64,000 nucleotides of DNA from assembly GCA_938017505.1 (NCBI GenBank), contig CALIKV010000005.1:1-64000 (forward strand), written 5' to 3'. Under the pieces are notes generated by a model. That model was given only the letters and a program-made list of their open reading frames with translations. It was not told the origin of the DNA and searched no databases. The stretch comes from an uncultured Sulfolobales archaeon (lineage in GTDB: Archaea > Thermoproteota > Thermoprotei_A > Sulfolobales > NBVN01). Both the position numbers and the translations under genes were made by a program. This document shows, piece after piece, positions 9,148 to 17,587 of this stretch (position 1 is the stretch's first letter; each line of letters starts with the position of its first letter).

Positions 9148-10326
9148 TTACTTCAAGAAACCAGCAGATCTGAAGTAGAGTTCTGCTCCCTCGTGAAGGG
9201 GTACTGGCGAGTCATATGCATGCTCTACATCAAAGCGACTGAAACCTGCGAATAACGCAGTGAGCTTTTCTTTGTTTTCAACCAACGCCTTAGTTACGTA
9301 ATAGATGACCTCCTTAGGCACTCTCGTATTGGCTATTAAGCAAGCCCAGAGACCAACGGTCTTTGTATCTGCATCCACGCCCCTATAAATCCCTTTCTCA
9401 ACTATGTAGGGTGTTAGACCGTAGTTTTTAAATCCCTCCCTCACAGCTTCGTTCAACGGCAGGACTATTATATCTGTCCCGACAGTTAGTGACTCCCATG
9501 TGGGGTGATTATACGTACACACGTCACTGAATACTTGAGCCAGACCCTGTCGGAAGACCTCAACTCTGTAGTCCTCCGTCGCGCCGAAGATTATGTCGCC
9601 ACCAGCTCTCTTAACGTCATCATAAGTTAGTCCGTACAGCCGTAGCATGATCCTTGTAGCGTACTCGTCTAAACCGCCCACCGAGCTAGTCACTATGACG
9701 ACTTTCTTGCCGTCCTTAATCATTTGAGCAACGTCGTCGAAGGTTTTCACGTTGTTCGCCGAAGCCCAATCCCTAGGCACAGCCACCAACAGGAAGTAAG
9801 GACTTAACTTATTCACAACCATAGCTATGTCTGTAATAGGAGTCTCATACGGCGGTGACCCCTCTCTCGCGAAGAACACGTAGCTATCCATGGTTATAGC
9901 CAGCTCAGCATCCCCTCTCGAGACAAGCGGTATGTTCCCGATAGTGCCAGGACCTGTCATAACGTCGACGACAGAACCTGAAGGTAGGTAGTCCTTAATC
10001 ACTGCCGCGAACGCTGATCCCATCATATACCATGAGGAGCCCATAGTATGTGTAGCAATTCTTAGCGTTACCGGTCCTGAAAGTATAGGAGGCGTGAATG
10101 TTGGCGATGTTGTCGTAGGCGTCGTTGCAGGGGTTGTCAGGCCTGTAATAGTGACAGTGTGGGTCTGTGTTATAACGCTCGTTACTACGCGAGTCTCCGG
10201 TTTCGTTACAGTTAACGTGATTGCTGGAACGACTGAAGATCCAGCCAGATACCCTACAACACCTGCAACGACTACTAGAATTACTAACAACCCAGTTGCG
10301 TACTTGCTTAAGGGGCTAGTGCTCAA
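9148..10326 (-). CDS. TAXI-family TRAP transporter substrate-binding protein
   Basis: Extracytoplasmic receptor delivering substrate to the fused TRAP permease downstream. It has an N-terminal membrane anchor (about residues 8-30), a Thr/Pro-rich tether (TTPATTPTTTSP), then the TAXI fold: LRIATHTMGSSWYMMGSAFA, VDVMTGPGTIGNIPLVSRGDAELAI and the C-terminal KEVIYYVTKALVENKE. Family members bind carboxylates such as glutamate or C4 acids; specificity here is unknown. The start is TTG at 10326 with GGGGGTG upstream. A TATA box inside the tail of the preceding CoA-transferase gene suggests its own promoter. Confidence 0.88.
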   Translation of the reverse strand: MSTSPLSKYATGLLVILVVVAGVVGYLAGSSVVPAITLTVTKPETRVVTSVITQTHTVTITGLTTPATTPTTTSPTFTPPILSGPVTLRIATHTMGSSWYMMGSAFAAVIKDYLPSGSVVDVMTGPGTIGNIPLVSRGDAELAITMDSYVFFAREGSPPYETPITDIAMVVNKLSPYFLLVAVPRDWASANNVKTFDDVAQMIKDGKKVVIVTSSVGGLDEYATRIMLRLYGLTYDDVKRAGGDIIFGATEDYRVEVFRQGLAQVFSDVCTYNHPTWESLTVGTDIIVLPLNEAVREGFKNYGLTPYIVEKGIYRGVDADTKTVGLWACLIANTRVPKEVIYYVTKALVENKEKLTALFAGFSRFDVEHAYDSPVPLHEGAELYFRSAGFLK

Positions 10327-10362
10327 ATGAATACACCCCCTCTTGATTTATTAGTTAGAACG

Positions 10363-10373
10363 TTTATATATTT
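10363..10373 (-). promoter_or_regulatory. TATA box for the TAXI-TRAP operon
   Basis: AATATATAAACG-type element on the minus strand, 40-45 bases before the TTG of the TAXI gene, next to the CoA-transferase stop codon. It predicts a short leader containing the GGGGGTG ribosome-binding site. Confidence 0.45.
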
Positions 10374-11573
10374 TTAGTAACAATATATAATCTCCTCCTC
10401 TTCAAGCTCATTTATATCATCCTCAGTAAGGTTTAAGAGCGTCATGAGCACTTCTTTGGTATGTTGCCCTAATAGTGGGGCTGGGCCCCCGACCTCTGGG
10501 GTTAGGCTCTTCATTTTGAAAGGAGTCCCGACAACCGGCATTTCGCCTATTCCTGGCTGATTTATCTTAGCCAGCATCCTCCTATGCGTGACTATATGCT
10601 CGTCCCTCCACACGTCTTTCATAGTATATACTGGTGTGACCGGTATCTCGTACCTCTCAAGGGTTTCGGCGATCTCTCTCGTAGTTAGTTTCGACGTCCA
10701 CTCCTCCACTATCTCCTTCACTTTCATGTGATTCTTAACCCTATTCATGTTCGTGTTGAAGTCCTCGTGGTTTATTAGGTCATCCCTGCCTATGGCTTTG
10801 CAGAACCTGCTCCACATCTCGTTATTCCCAACCCCCACAGCAACCCAACCATCCTTCGCTTTGAAGGTATCATATGGGTAAATGAACTCATATCTGTTAC
10901 CTATTCTGGTAGGTACCCTGCCCTCAACCAACCACATCATGTTGTAGGCTTCACACGCCTGGATAACGCAGTCAACCATTGCTATATCTATCCTTTCTCC
11001 AACCCCTGTTACGTCTCTAGCTTTTAAGGCGGCCAGGATAGCTACGGTAGCGTATAGGGCGCCTAGAATATCTCCTATGGCTGTACCTACCCTGGTCGGC
11101 GGTGATTCAGGCCATCCAGTGATGCTCATTATACCTCCCATAGCCTGTGCTATCAAGTCATAAGCCGTCTTGTTTCTATACGGGCCTTCCTGACCGAACC
11201 CTGATATGGACGCGTATATTATTCTCGGGTTAACCTTGCTGATCACATTGTAATCTAACCCTAGCTTCTCCATGGTTCCGGGAGCGAAGTTCTCTATAAG
11301 CACGTCGGCCTTCTCCACTAGTCTTAAGAATATCTCCTTTCCTTTCGGCTTCTTAAGGTCTATCACGACGCTTTTCTTGCCTCTATTTATGTTGATGAAA
11401 TAAGCACTTTGATCATCTATGAATGGTGTGAAGTGCCTTGAGTCATCCCCGGTCCCTGGCCTCTCAACTTTAATTACCTCAGCGCCTAAATCAGCTAAGA
11501 TCATAGTGCAGTAAGGCCCTGCTAGGACTCTTGTTAAGTCAATGACCCTAATGCCCTCTAAAGGCTTCTTCAG
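10374..11573 (-). CDS. Class III CoA-transferase (CaiB/BaiF family), start codon anomalous
   Basis: Family III CoA-transferases move CoA between carboxylic acids through an aspartyl-CoA thioester. Seen here are ADLGAEVIKVERPGTGD, KPKGKEIFLRLVEKADVLIENFAPGTMEKLGLDY and the catalytic-Asp region ERIDIAMVDCV. The track begins at an internal ATG (11504), but the conserved N-terminus EGIRVIDLTRVLAGPYCTM is encoded in frame upstream, back to the TGA that ends the DUF35 gene. No ATG, GTG or TTG exists in that stretch. A CTG at 11573 would give M-KKPLEGIRV, the expected family N-terminus; I use it provisionally. A one-base indel, with true GTG at the GTGAGG overlap, is the alternative. It is last in the HMG-CoA operon; substrate unknown. 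Confidence 0.8.
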   Translation of the reverse strand: MKKPLEGIRVIDLTRVLAGPYCTMILADLGAEVIKVERPGTGDDSRHFTPFIDDQSAYFININRGKKSVVIDLKKPKGKEIFLRLVEKADVLIENFAPGTMEKLGLDYNVISKVNPRIIYASISGFGQEGPYRNKTAYDLIAQAMGGIMSITGWPESPPTRVGTAIGDILGALYATVAILAALKARDVTGVGERIDIAMVDCVIQACEAYNMMWLVEGRVPTRIGNRYEFIYPYDTFKAKDGWVAVGVGNNEMWSRFCKAIGRDDLINHEDFNTNMNRVKNHMKVKEIVEEWTSKLTTREIAETLERYEIPVTPVYTMKDVWRDEHIVTHRRMLAKINQPGIGEMPVVGTPFKMKSLTPEVGGPAPLLGQHTKEVLMTLLNLTEDDINELEEEEIIYCY

Positions 11574-11579
11574 AACGCC

Positions 11580-11999
11580 TCACACCCCCTTCGCTACGGG
11601 CCTAAACTTACAGGCATAGTATATTACACCTGACTTGCTTTCCTCGCCGATCTTCCTGAAAGTCGCTTCAACCTCGGTACCTATGTCGATCTCCTCCGGC
11701 GAGCAATCGACGATCTCTGTGGTTAATTTACAACCGTCATCAAGCTCTACTATAGCCATTATGTAAGGGCCGTACTTCTCCCTTTCCATCGGTGAGGCTC
11801 TGATGACTGTGTAGGAGTATATCTTGCCTTTCCTGCTCAGCTCAACGTCCTCGAGCTCTCTACTCCCACATTGAGGACAGACCTTCCTTGATCCTACGAA
11901 GACCCTCCCGCATTTTAAGCACTTACTCCCTATTAATCTGTACCTCCTTTCAGCTAGTTGCCATATCCTTGGCGTCTTTGGTACGGACATGTCACTCAC
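11580..11999 (-). CDS. DUF35 Zn-ribbon/OB-fold protein (thiolase-HMG-CoA synthase scaffold)
   Basis: Small acyl-CoA-binding adaptor. It has a rubredoxin-like zinc ribbon (CLKCGRVFVGSRKVCPQCG) followed by an OB fold (GKIYSYTVIRASP through the C-terminus). In archaea this protein bridges acetoacetyl-CoA thiolase and HMG-CoA synthase into one channelling complex, and the gene order here (synthase, thiolase, DUF35) is the classic one. The track starts at GTG 12008, which lies inside the GGAGGTG ribosome-binding site; the GTG at 11999, seven bases after that site, is the better start (an ATG at 11990 is also possible). The stop TGA is directly in frame with the next gene. Confidence 0.85.
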   Translation of the reverse strand: MSDMSVPKTPRIWQLAERRYRLIGSKCLKCGRVFVGSRKVCPQCGSRELEDVELSRKGKIYSYTVIRASPMEREKYGPYIMAIVELDDGCKLTTEIVDCSPEEIDIGTEVEATFRKIGEESKSGVIYYACKFRPVAKGV

Positions 12000-12004
12000 G
12001 TGTC

Positions 12005-13180
12005 TCACCTCCTACCTCTCCCTAAAATATGAACTATGCATGAGGCCCCTGAACCACCGATGTTATGCGTTAAGCCTATCTCGGCGTTCGACACCTGCCT
12101 CTTGCCAGCCTCATTACGGAGCTGTAACGTCACTTCCACTACTTGAGCAACCCCCGTCGCGCCGACCGGATGGCCCTTAGCCTTTAAGCCGCCACTTGGG
12201 TTCACAGGTATCTTACCCCCTAACTCAGTCACTCCTTCGTCGATTAACTTACCGCCCTCACCCTTCCTGGCAAAACCCAGGTCCTCGTAGGCCAGGATCT
12301 CCGCTATAGTGAAGCAGTCATGCACCTCAGCAAGGTTCACGTCCTCAGGCTCCACCTTGGCCATGTTGTAGGCCTCCTTAGCTGCCAGAACAACAGATCT
12401 CAAGGTCGTTATGTCGTCCCTGTCATGTAGGGCTATTGCGTCAGTTGCAGCGCCGCTGCCCAGCACGTAGACCGGCGTGTCCGTGAATCTCCTTGCTATG
12501 TCGGATCTCGCTATAATGACGGCCGCCGCACCGTCGCTGATCGGTGAACTGTCGAGCAGCCTTAACGGGTCCGCCACTAGAGGCGAGTTGAGAACGTCTT
12601 CTATCGATATCGCTCTTTGATACTGCGCTTTAGGGTTATAGGAGCCGTGCTTGTGGTTCTTGACAGCCACCTTAGCCAGTTGCTCCCTAGTAGTCCCGTA
12701 CTGTTTCATGTGTCTCCTGGCTATCAACGCGAAGAGGCCTGGGAACGTCATCCCGTAGAACGCCTCCCACTCCCTATCAGCCGCCGTCGCTAGGTGATGT
12801 GTAGACTCACTAGTCGTCACATCACTCATCTTCTCAACACCGCCCACAAGGACTACATCGTGAAGACCTGCTGTAACGGACATGAGCCCCAACCTAAACG
12901 CCATCCCCGAAGACGCGCACGCAGACTCAACCTTTAAAGACGGTACTCCAGAGATCCCTAGATAGTCAGCTAGCAACGAGCCCAAGTGCTCCTGCTCAAC
13001 CCACATGCCTGAGCCCATATTACCGACGAACATCGCTTTAACGTCTTTAAGACTCACGCGCGCGTCATCAAGAGCCTCTAAAGCCGCCTCAACGAAGAGA
13101 TCCCTCAACTGCTTGTTCCAGTGCTCATCAAACTTAGTCATGCCTACTCCTATTACAGCCACGTCCCCTCTCATGATCAC
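12005..13180 (-). CDS. Acetyl-CoA C-acetyltransferase (archaeal thiolase)
   Basis: Condenses two acetyl-CoA to acetoacetyl-CoA, the first mevalonate-pathway step, in complex with HMG-CoA synthase and DUF35. The nucleophilic Cys is in [12 protein letters not shown], the catalytic His in [14 protein letters not shown], and the C-terminal NIGGSGASC holds the second catalytic Cys. The track starts at GTG 13180, overlapping the synthase stop by four bases (GTGA); an ATG two codons in is an alternative. At 391 residues it is normal length. The archaeal SCP-x-like thiolase subfamily often lacks a linked hydratase, consistent with this context. Confidence 0.92.
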   Translation of the reverse strand: MIMRGDVAVIGVGMTKFDEHWNKQLRDLFVEAALEALDDARVSLKDVKAMFVGNMGSGMWVEQEHLGSLLADYLGISGVPSLKVESACASSGMAFRLGLMSVTAGLHDVVLVGGVEKMSDVTTSESTHHLATAADREWEAFYGMTFPGLFALIARRHMKQYGTTREQLAKVAVKNHKHGSYNPKAQYQRAISIEDVLNSPLVADPLRLLDSSPISDGAAAVIIARSDIARRFTDTPVYVLGSGAATDAIALHDRDDITTLRSVVLAAKEAYNMAKVEPEDVNLAEVHDCFTIAEILAYEDLGFARKGEGGKLIDEGVTELGGKIPVNPSGGLKAKGHPVGATGVAQVVEVTLQLRNEAGKRQVSNAEIGLTHNIGGSGASCIVHILGRGRR

Positions 13181-14244
13181 ACCCCATATATCTTATCCCA
13201 GAACTTTAGATACGTTGAATAATCAACGTACTTCTTCCTACTGATGTAGTCATCAACTGTGGGTGCCAGCCCCTTCTTCCCTTCTATAGCTTCCTGCGTT
13301 ACTAGGCTGAAAGCGTCAGCACCGGCCCCGGACCCGAACGAAACCAACAGTATCCTCTGACCTGGCTTAGCCTTATCCAGCACCCTTGATAGTCCTGTTA
13401 ATGAAGACCCGGAGTAGAAGTTTCCGACCCACGGCGATATGAGCCCCGGCTTAACTTGCTCTGGCTTAAAGCCCAGCCTAAGAGCAACTCTAACAGGGAA
13501 CGTTCCGTTCGGTTGATGCGGCACAAAATAATCGAAGTCACTTGGTTTAAGACCTTCCCTGCTCATCAATTCGTTAGCTGCTAACATGATGTGTTTGAAG
13601 TACGCTGGCTCTCCTGTAAACCTACCCATGTGCCTGGGGTACTTAACTTCATCCCTCCTCCAGAAGTCAGGGGTGTCTGTTGCGACGGAGTACTGACTCT
13701 CGAAGTAAGCAACGCTGGTGCTGGATTTAGACCCGATTATATATGCTGATCCGCCCGCACCCGCTGTGTACTCTAACACGTCACCAGGCCATGACTGAGA
13801 AGTGTCAGCGCCTATAGCTAGGCCATACCTGATCATCCCGCTCACCACCTGAGCCATAACGGATATGAGGGCCTCCGTCCCGGCCTTACAAGCGAACTCG
13901 TAATCAGCAGCTCTGATGGTTACCGGCGCACCTACGGCAGCGGCAACTATGGTCGCCGTCGGCTTCACAGCGTAGGGCTTAGACTCGGAGCCAACATACA
14001 CAGCACCTATGTCCTTAGGACTGACCTCAGGAGCCCTCTTTAAAGCGGTCCAGGCAGCGTTCACCGCGATGACTACTTGATCCTCATCACGACCCTTCAC
14101 CGATATTTCCTCGACCTGCAACCCGCTCTTGACCCTGGCAGGCTCCTCACCCCATACCCTAGCTATCTCGTCAAGTTTAATCCTGTAGACAGGAATGTAT
14201 GAACCCCAACCATATATGGCTGGAATGTCCCCCTTAAAGTTCAT
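13177..14244 (-). CDS. Hydroxymethylglutaryl-CoA synthase (archaeal type)
   Basis: Adds acetyl-CoA to acetoacetyl-CoA to form HMG-CoA for isoprenoid lipid synthesis. The acyl-accepting Cys is in [12 protein letters not shown], the catalytic His in [12 protein letters not shown], and GSYIPVYRI starts the thiolase-like fold. The length, about 355 residues, is typical of archaeal enzymes, shorter than the eukaryotic ones. The track's GTG (14253) is part of a GAGGTG ribosome-binding site, so the ATG at 14244 is preferred. First gene of the operon; a TTTTTAAA about 35 bases upstream is a candidate TATA box. Confidence 0.93.
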   Translation of the reverse strand: MNFKGDIPAIYGWGSYIPVYRIKLDEIARVWGEEPARVKSGLQVEEISVKGRDEDQVVIAVNAAWTALKRAPEVSPKDIGAVYVGSESKPYAVKPTATIVAAAVGAPVTIRAADYEFACKAGTEALISVMAQVVSGMIRYGLAIGADTSQSWPGDVLEYTAGAGGSAYIIGSKSSTSVAYFESQYSVATDTPDFWRRDEVKYPRHMGRFTGEPAYFKHIMLAANELMSREGLKPSDFDYFVPHQPNGTFPVRVALRLGFKPEQVKPGLISPWVGNFYSGSSLTGLSRVLDKAKPGQRILLVSFGSGAGADAFSLVTQEAIEGKKGLAPTVDDYISRKKYVDYSTYLKFWDKIYGV

Positions 14245-14337
14245 TAAGAGCACCTCAGAAACTATATAACAGAGTTTAAAAAGATTATGTTAAGAATTTC
14301 ATAAACAATAGTCGAAGTAACTAATAAGTCGGTATCT

Positions 14338-14832
14338 TTATTTTTCATGGAAGTGCCTTACAGATTCCTTAAAGCCTATCCCGTGTTCTTGATCATAGAG
14401 GAAGACTCTCACGAAGCCGATGAGACCGAGCGCGTCTAGTTTGTCAGCGTCGCTAAACACCTTGGCCTCCTCGCTCGTGGGCTGGATGCCGTGGGTCGAG
14501 GCATAGCTGTAGCTGTGGTACAGTATTGCGTTCTCCACAATCCCTATCACTCGTTCACTTATTCCAAGACTCCTTAAAAGGCCGCTAGCCACAACTGCCG
14601 AGAAGTACGCGTGAGGCTCTCCTAAGACCCTCTTCACGTCATGCAGAAGAGCAACGCACTCCAGAACGTTTAAATCAACCCCCAAATTCATGCGGACAGC
14701 TATCTCGAGTGAGAGCCTGAGAACCCTCTGGACATGCGGGTACCCATGGGTCCAATCATCACCAAGAACCCCTCTAACGAACTCCTTGACCAAGGGATGA
14801 AGACAGTGTATTACTTCATCGCCTTGAAGCAA
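14338..14832 (-). CDS. HD-domain phosphohydrolase-like protein
   Basis: Small HD-superfamily metal hydrolase. The metal-binding pattern is visible: H in GYPHVQRVLRLS, HD in LLHDVKR, and the distal Asp in SDADKLDALG. This YedJ-like arrangement is common for uncharacterised archaeal HD proteins acting on nucleotides or phosphate esters. At 164 residues it is a stand-alone domain. The only start at the right place is TTG (14832). Neighbours give no clear function, and the substrate is unknown. Confidence 0.75.
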   Translation of the reverse strand: MLQGDEVIHCLHPLVKEFVRGVLGDDWTHGYPHVQRVLRLSLEIAVRMNLGVDLNVLECVALLHDVKRVLGEPHAYFSAVVASGLLRSLGISERVIGIVENAILYHSYSYASTHGIQPTSEEAKVFSDADKLDALGLIGFVRVFLYDQEHGIGFKESVRHFHEK

Positions 14833-14961
14833 GTCAACACCCTACATCAGTAGTAGTGCTTAGGGTTTAATTATCGTGTTACCTACTCGACACTGTTGTG
14901 AAGATATTTTTGAGTGGGTGTTGAAGTAGTTACGGTAGGGTGTTGGTTAGGTGAGGGTGAT

Positions 14962-16332
14962 TTGAGTCCCTTAACGCTCTTGCTGATCCTTTGCTCGGTG
15001 TTCGTTTTCTTGTTCACGCACTCCTCCCAGAGACTCAGGACCGTGTCCCTCCCTATCCTGACCACCTACCTGGTTATCTGTACGTCGTTCCTGATCCACG
15101 CACCCTTCACGGACGTGCCTCTAGGGTTAATGGGTCTCAAGTACAGTGACGTAGTTCACGGCGTGTTCTCCGTTAGGTTCTCCTCCGAGCTCGTCGGGGA
15201 TTTGAGGAGGCTTAGTGAACTCTGGTTTGATGTAGGGGTCTTTGACAGCTTGGTTAAGAAGAGTTACCTCTGCCCCGCCCCCTACGTGGATTACGTGTTT
15301 GAATATCCGCCTGTGGTTGGTCTCTTATGGTTTCTCACTACATGTGCTTCCTTCACCATGTCGAGCAAACTCACGCTGACGGTCAGCGAGTTCTTCAACA
15401 CAGCGTCAAGCATCAACTACACGTTACAGTCACTGGTACTGGCTTGCTTCACAGCACTTACGTTCTACCTTCTAAGGAGGGTCGCCCTAACTAGCGGCAG
15501 GCCCTTGCAGAGATCACTGCTCTTCATCGCACTGCCCTCCACAGTCCTCTACATGACCTATAATTGGGACGTGATAGCGTCGGGCCTTGCCTTGGCTTCC
15601 CTCTACGCCTTCTTGAGGAGGAGGCACTCCGTGTCAGGCACGTTGCTTGGACTCTCAGTAGCCAGTAAGATACTCACCGGGGGCCTTCTGATACCCCTCA
15701 CGTTCCACTTAATTAGAGGCGTTAGGAGCGGTGGTAATCAAGTACGTGACTTGATCGCGTTCTCAAGCGGTTTCCTGATCACTAGTTTAGGTCCTTTCGC
15801 AATTCTCTACGTGTCATCGCCAAAGGGCTTCACAGCCTTCATAACTCACCATACGGGTTGGTACTGCGAGAACTGTATCTATGCTTTAATGATCCCAGAC
15901 ATATTTAGTCCGCTCCACAAGTACCTGTACATGTTACTAGGCTCGGCATTATTTGTAGTTATTGCGATACTCTCTTACAGGGGGGCTCTTGAGGTCATCG
16001 CCCTATCCTACGCGTCTGTGGGGGGAGCAGTGGCGTTGAACTACGTCTTCACACCACAGATGATCCTGATGATAACCCCATTCGCGCTCCTGACGCTGAA
16101 CCGCCTGCTCCTCTACGCATACGTTGTAGCCGACGTAGCTAACTCCCTCCTGATAATAGCGTTCTTCGAGGACGCGTCACTTAGAACGCTCTTGTCAAGG
16201 CTGATACCAATCAACACAGGCTTTAACCCATGGACTATAGATTCACCCACGCAGTGGCTAGCAACCATCAGAAACGCAGCGATACTGATAACGATCATAT
16301 ACACGTTAATAGCGGATCGAAGGGAACGTTAA
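14962..16332 (+). CDS. Polytopic membrane protein, GT-C/GT87 (DUF2029)-like glycosyltransferase candidate
   Basis: About ten membrane segments. The first external loop has YSDVVHGVF with an acidic residue after the first helix, and the second has FEYPPVVGLLWFL; a D-containing first loop plus a 'YPP' block and YNWDVIASGLALASLYAF-like helices are typical of GT-C transferases using polyprenol-phosphate sugars on the outer face. SKILTGGLLIPLTFH also fits that group. This is a fold-level guess; donor and acceptor are unknown. The track's GTG (14914) would add a non-hydrophobic leader; a TTG at 14962 follows GGTGAGG by about five bases and starts directly at the first helix, so I prefer it. Confidence 0.6.
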   Translation: MSPLTLLLILCSVFVFLFTHSSQRLRTVSLPILTTYLVICTSFLIHAPFTDVPLGLMGLKYSDVVHGVFSVRFSSELVGDLRRLSELWFDVGVFDSLVKKSYLCPAPYVDYVFEYPPVVGLLWFLTTCASFTMSSKLTLTVSEFFNTASSINYTLQSLVLACFTALTFYLLRRVALTSGRPLQRSLLFIALPSTVLYMTYNWDVIASGLALASLYAFLRRRHSVSGTLLGLSVASKILTGGLLIPLTFHLIRGVRSGGNQVRDLIAFSSGFLITSLGPFAILYVSSPKGFTAFITHHTGWYCENCIYALMIPDIFSPLHKYLYMLLGSALFVVIAILSYRGALEVIALSYASVGGAVALNYVFTPQMILMITPFALLTLNRLLLYAYVVADVANSLLIIAFFEDASLRTLLSRLIPINTGFNPWTIDSPTQWLATIRNAAILITIIYTLIADRRER

Positions 16333-16336
16333 ACAC

Positions 16337-16471
16337 GTGGTTTCAGAGACATATAGACTACTGTGGGGAGGGTTGAGGGAAGCCGTGATAAATCCTATGC
16401 GGAGATCTAAAGAAGCCGTGGCGAGTTCATGGGCATCAGCTACAAAAAGACTCGCTATACTTGTTGTCTAA
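16337..16471 (+). other. Possible 44-codon small ORF or gene remnant
   Basis: GTG at 16337 opens a 44-codon frame ending TAA at 16471, too short for the supplied track. It reads like a real amphipathic peptide (RLLWGGLREAVINPMRRSKE and further basic residues). It has no recognisable domain and no strong ribosome-binding site. It could be a small gene following the membrane protein, a remnant, or chance. Otherwise the 16333-16512 gap holds only the Elf1 promoter. Confidence 0.2.
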
Positions 16472-16473
16472 GT

Positions 16474-16482
16474 AACTTATAA
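16474..16482 (+). promoter_or_regulatory. TATA box for Elf1-GGGPS
   Basis: ACTTATAAG element about 35 bases before the Elf1 ATG; predicts a leader of roughly ten bases. Confidence 0.45.
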
Positions 16483-16512
16483 GATTCGTGTGTTTAGTGT
16501 ATTGGTGATTGT

Positions 16513-16821
16513 ATGGGGAGGAGGAGCAGGAAGCGATATAAGGTGTTTAGGCCTCCGCAGAGGACCCTGCCTAGGGTGTTTCAATGTCCTGCATGCGGGT
16601 CTATGACCATCATCGTGTACATGGAGCCCTACATTAACGACGCTGGTGAGGAAAAGAAAAGAGCGCTAGTTAAGTGTATGAACCCCAAGTGTGGTTTGAG
16701 AGCTGGGTTGGAGGAGCTGCCCTCGATCTTCGAGGCCGTTGACGCGTACTCTAAGTTCCTGGATCTCTACGGTAGTGAGAAAATCAAGGTGTGGTTTGAG
16801 AAGGGGGAGTCTTTTGAGTGA
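16513..16821 (+). CDS. Elf1-like transcription elongation factor
   Basis: Archaeal homologue of the eukaryotic elongation factor Elf1, which binds RNA polymerase near the DNA entry channel. It has a basic N-terminus (MGRRSRKRYKVFRPPQRTLP) and a four-Cys zinc ribbon: CPAC at about residues 28-31 and CMNPKCG at 56-62. The C-terminal helical tail ends at SFE. A length of 102 residues fits. The reading frame overlaps the start of the GGGP synthase gene by eight bases, so the two are a coupled pair. This transcription-factor/lipid-enzyme pairing is probably positional, not functional. Confidence 0.85.
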   Translation: MGRRSRKRYKVFRPPQRTLPRVFQCPACGSMTIIVYMEPYINDAGEEKKRALVKCMNPKCGLRAGLEELPSIFEAVDAYSKFLDLYGSEKIKVWFEKGESFE

Positions 16822-17566
16822 ACGTAAGCCTTGGGTCGATAACTACCTGAGAAGCAAGGTGCGTTCTGGGGAGAAACTGCACTTGACACTACTGGACCCA
16901 GATAAGGTCAATGACCTAGGTCTCGTTGACAAGACTGTGGAGGTTATGGTGTCTGAGGGGACTGACGCGTTCCTCGTAGGGGGCTCTATAGGGGTTTCAG
17001 AGACGGACATCGACGCATTGACAACCACGCTTAAGAAGTGGGGACTGCCTGTGATACTCTTTCCAGGCAACGTGTCAGGTATCTCCAGACATGCTGACGC
17101 CATACTCTTCATGTCTCTCATGAACTCCGACGACCCCTACTTCATCGTGGGCGCTCAAGTACTGGGAGCCCCCTTAGTCGCCAAGTACGGGATTGAAGCA
17201 CTTCCGACGGGCTACGTGATCGTTGGCTACGGCGGCGCAGCTGGATACGTAGGAAGGGCGAGGCCAATACCGTACGACAGACCCGAGCTTGGAGCCGCTT
17301 ACGTTCTGGCCAGTAAATTCCTTGGTAAGAGGTACGTCTACCTTGAGGCCGGCTCAGGCGCTCCCGAACCAATACCGCCTAAGTTCATTAAGGCTGCTTC
17401 AAGGGTTAAGGGCGACTTAATACTCATAGTCGGTGGCGGGATAAGGAGTTATGAGCAAGCTAGGGAGGTAGTGAGCTCAGGCGCTGACGTTATCGTGACG
17501 GGAACCGTGGTTGAGGAAAGCCCTGAGAGGGCTAGGGAGGTAGTGAGGGCTGTTAAGAAGGGTTAA
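16814..17566 (+). CDS. Geranylgeranylglyceryl phosphate synthase
   Basis: Makes the first ether bond of archaeal membrane lipids by joining sn-glycerol-1-phosphate and GGPP; a TIM-barrel prenyltransferase. Diagnostic pieces are LHLTLLDPDK near the N-terminus, DAFLVGGSIGV, YLEAGSGAPEP and the phosphate-binding LIVGGGIRSYEQA. The track start (16739) lies deep inside Elf1 and adds a non-homologous leader; the TTG at 16814, five bases after GGGGGAG, gives MSERKPWVDNYL and about 250 residues, the family length. It is linked in role to the HMG-CoA operon upstream. Confidence 0.92.
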   Translation: MSERKPWVDNYLRSKVRSGEKLHLTLLDPDKVNDLGLVDKTVEVMVSEGTDAFLVGGSIGVSETDIDALTTTLKKWGLPVILFPGNVSGISRHADAILFMSLMNSDDPYFIVGAQVLGAPLVAKYGIEALPTGYVIVGYGGAAGYVGRARPIPYDRPELGAAYVLASKFLGKRYVYLEAGSGAPEPIPPKFIKAASRVKGDLILIVGGGIRSYEQAREVVSSGADVIVTGTVVEESPERAREVVRAVKKG

Positions 17567-17587
17567 CCCCGTCGCTGTTGCCATGCG

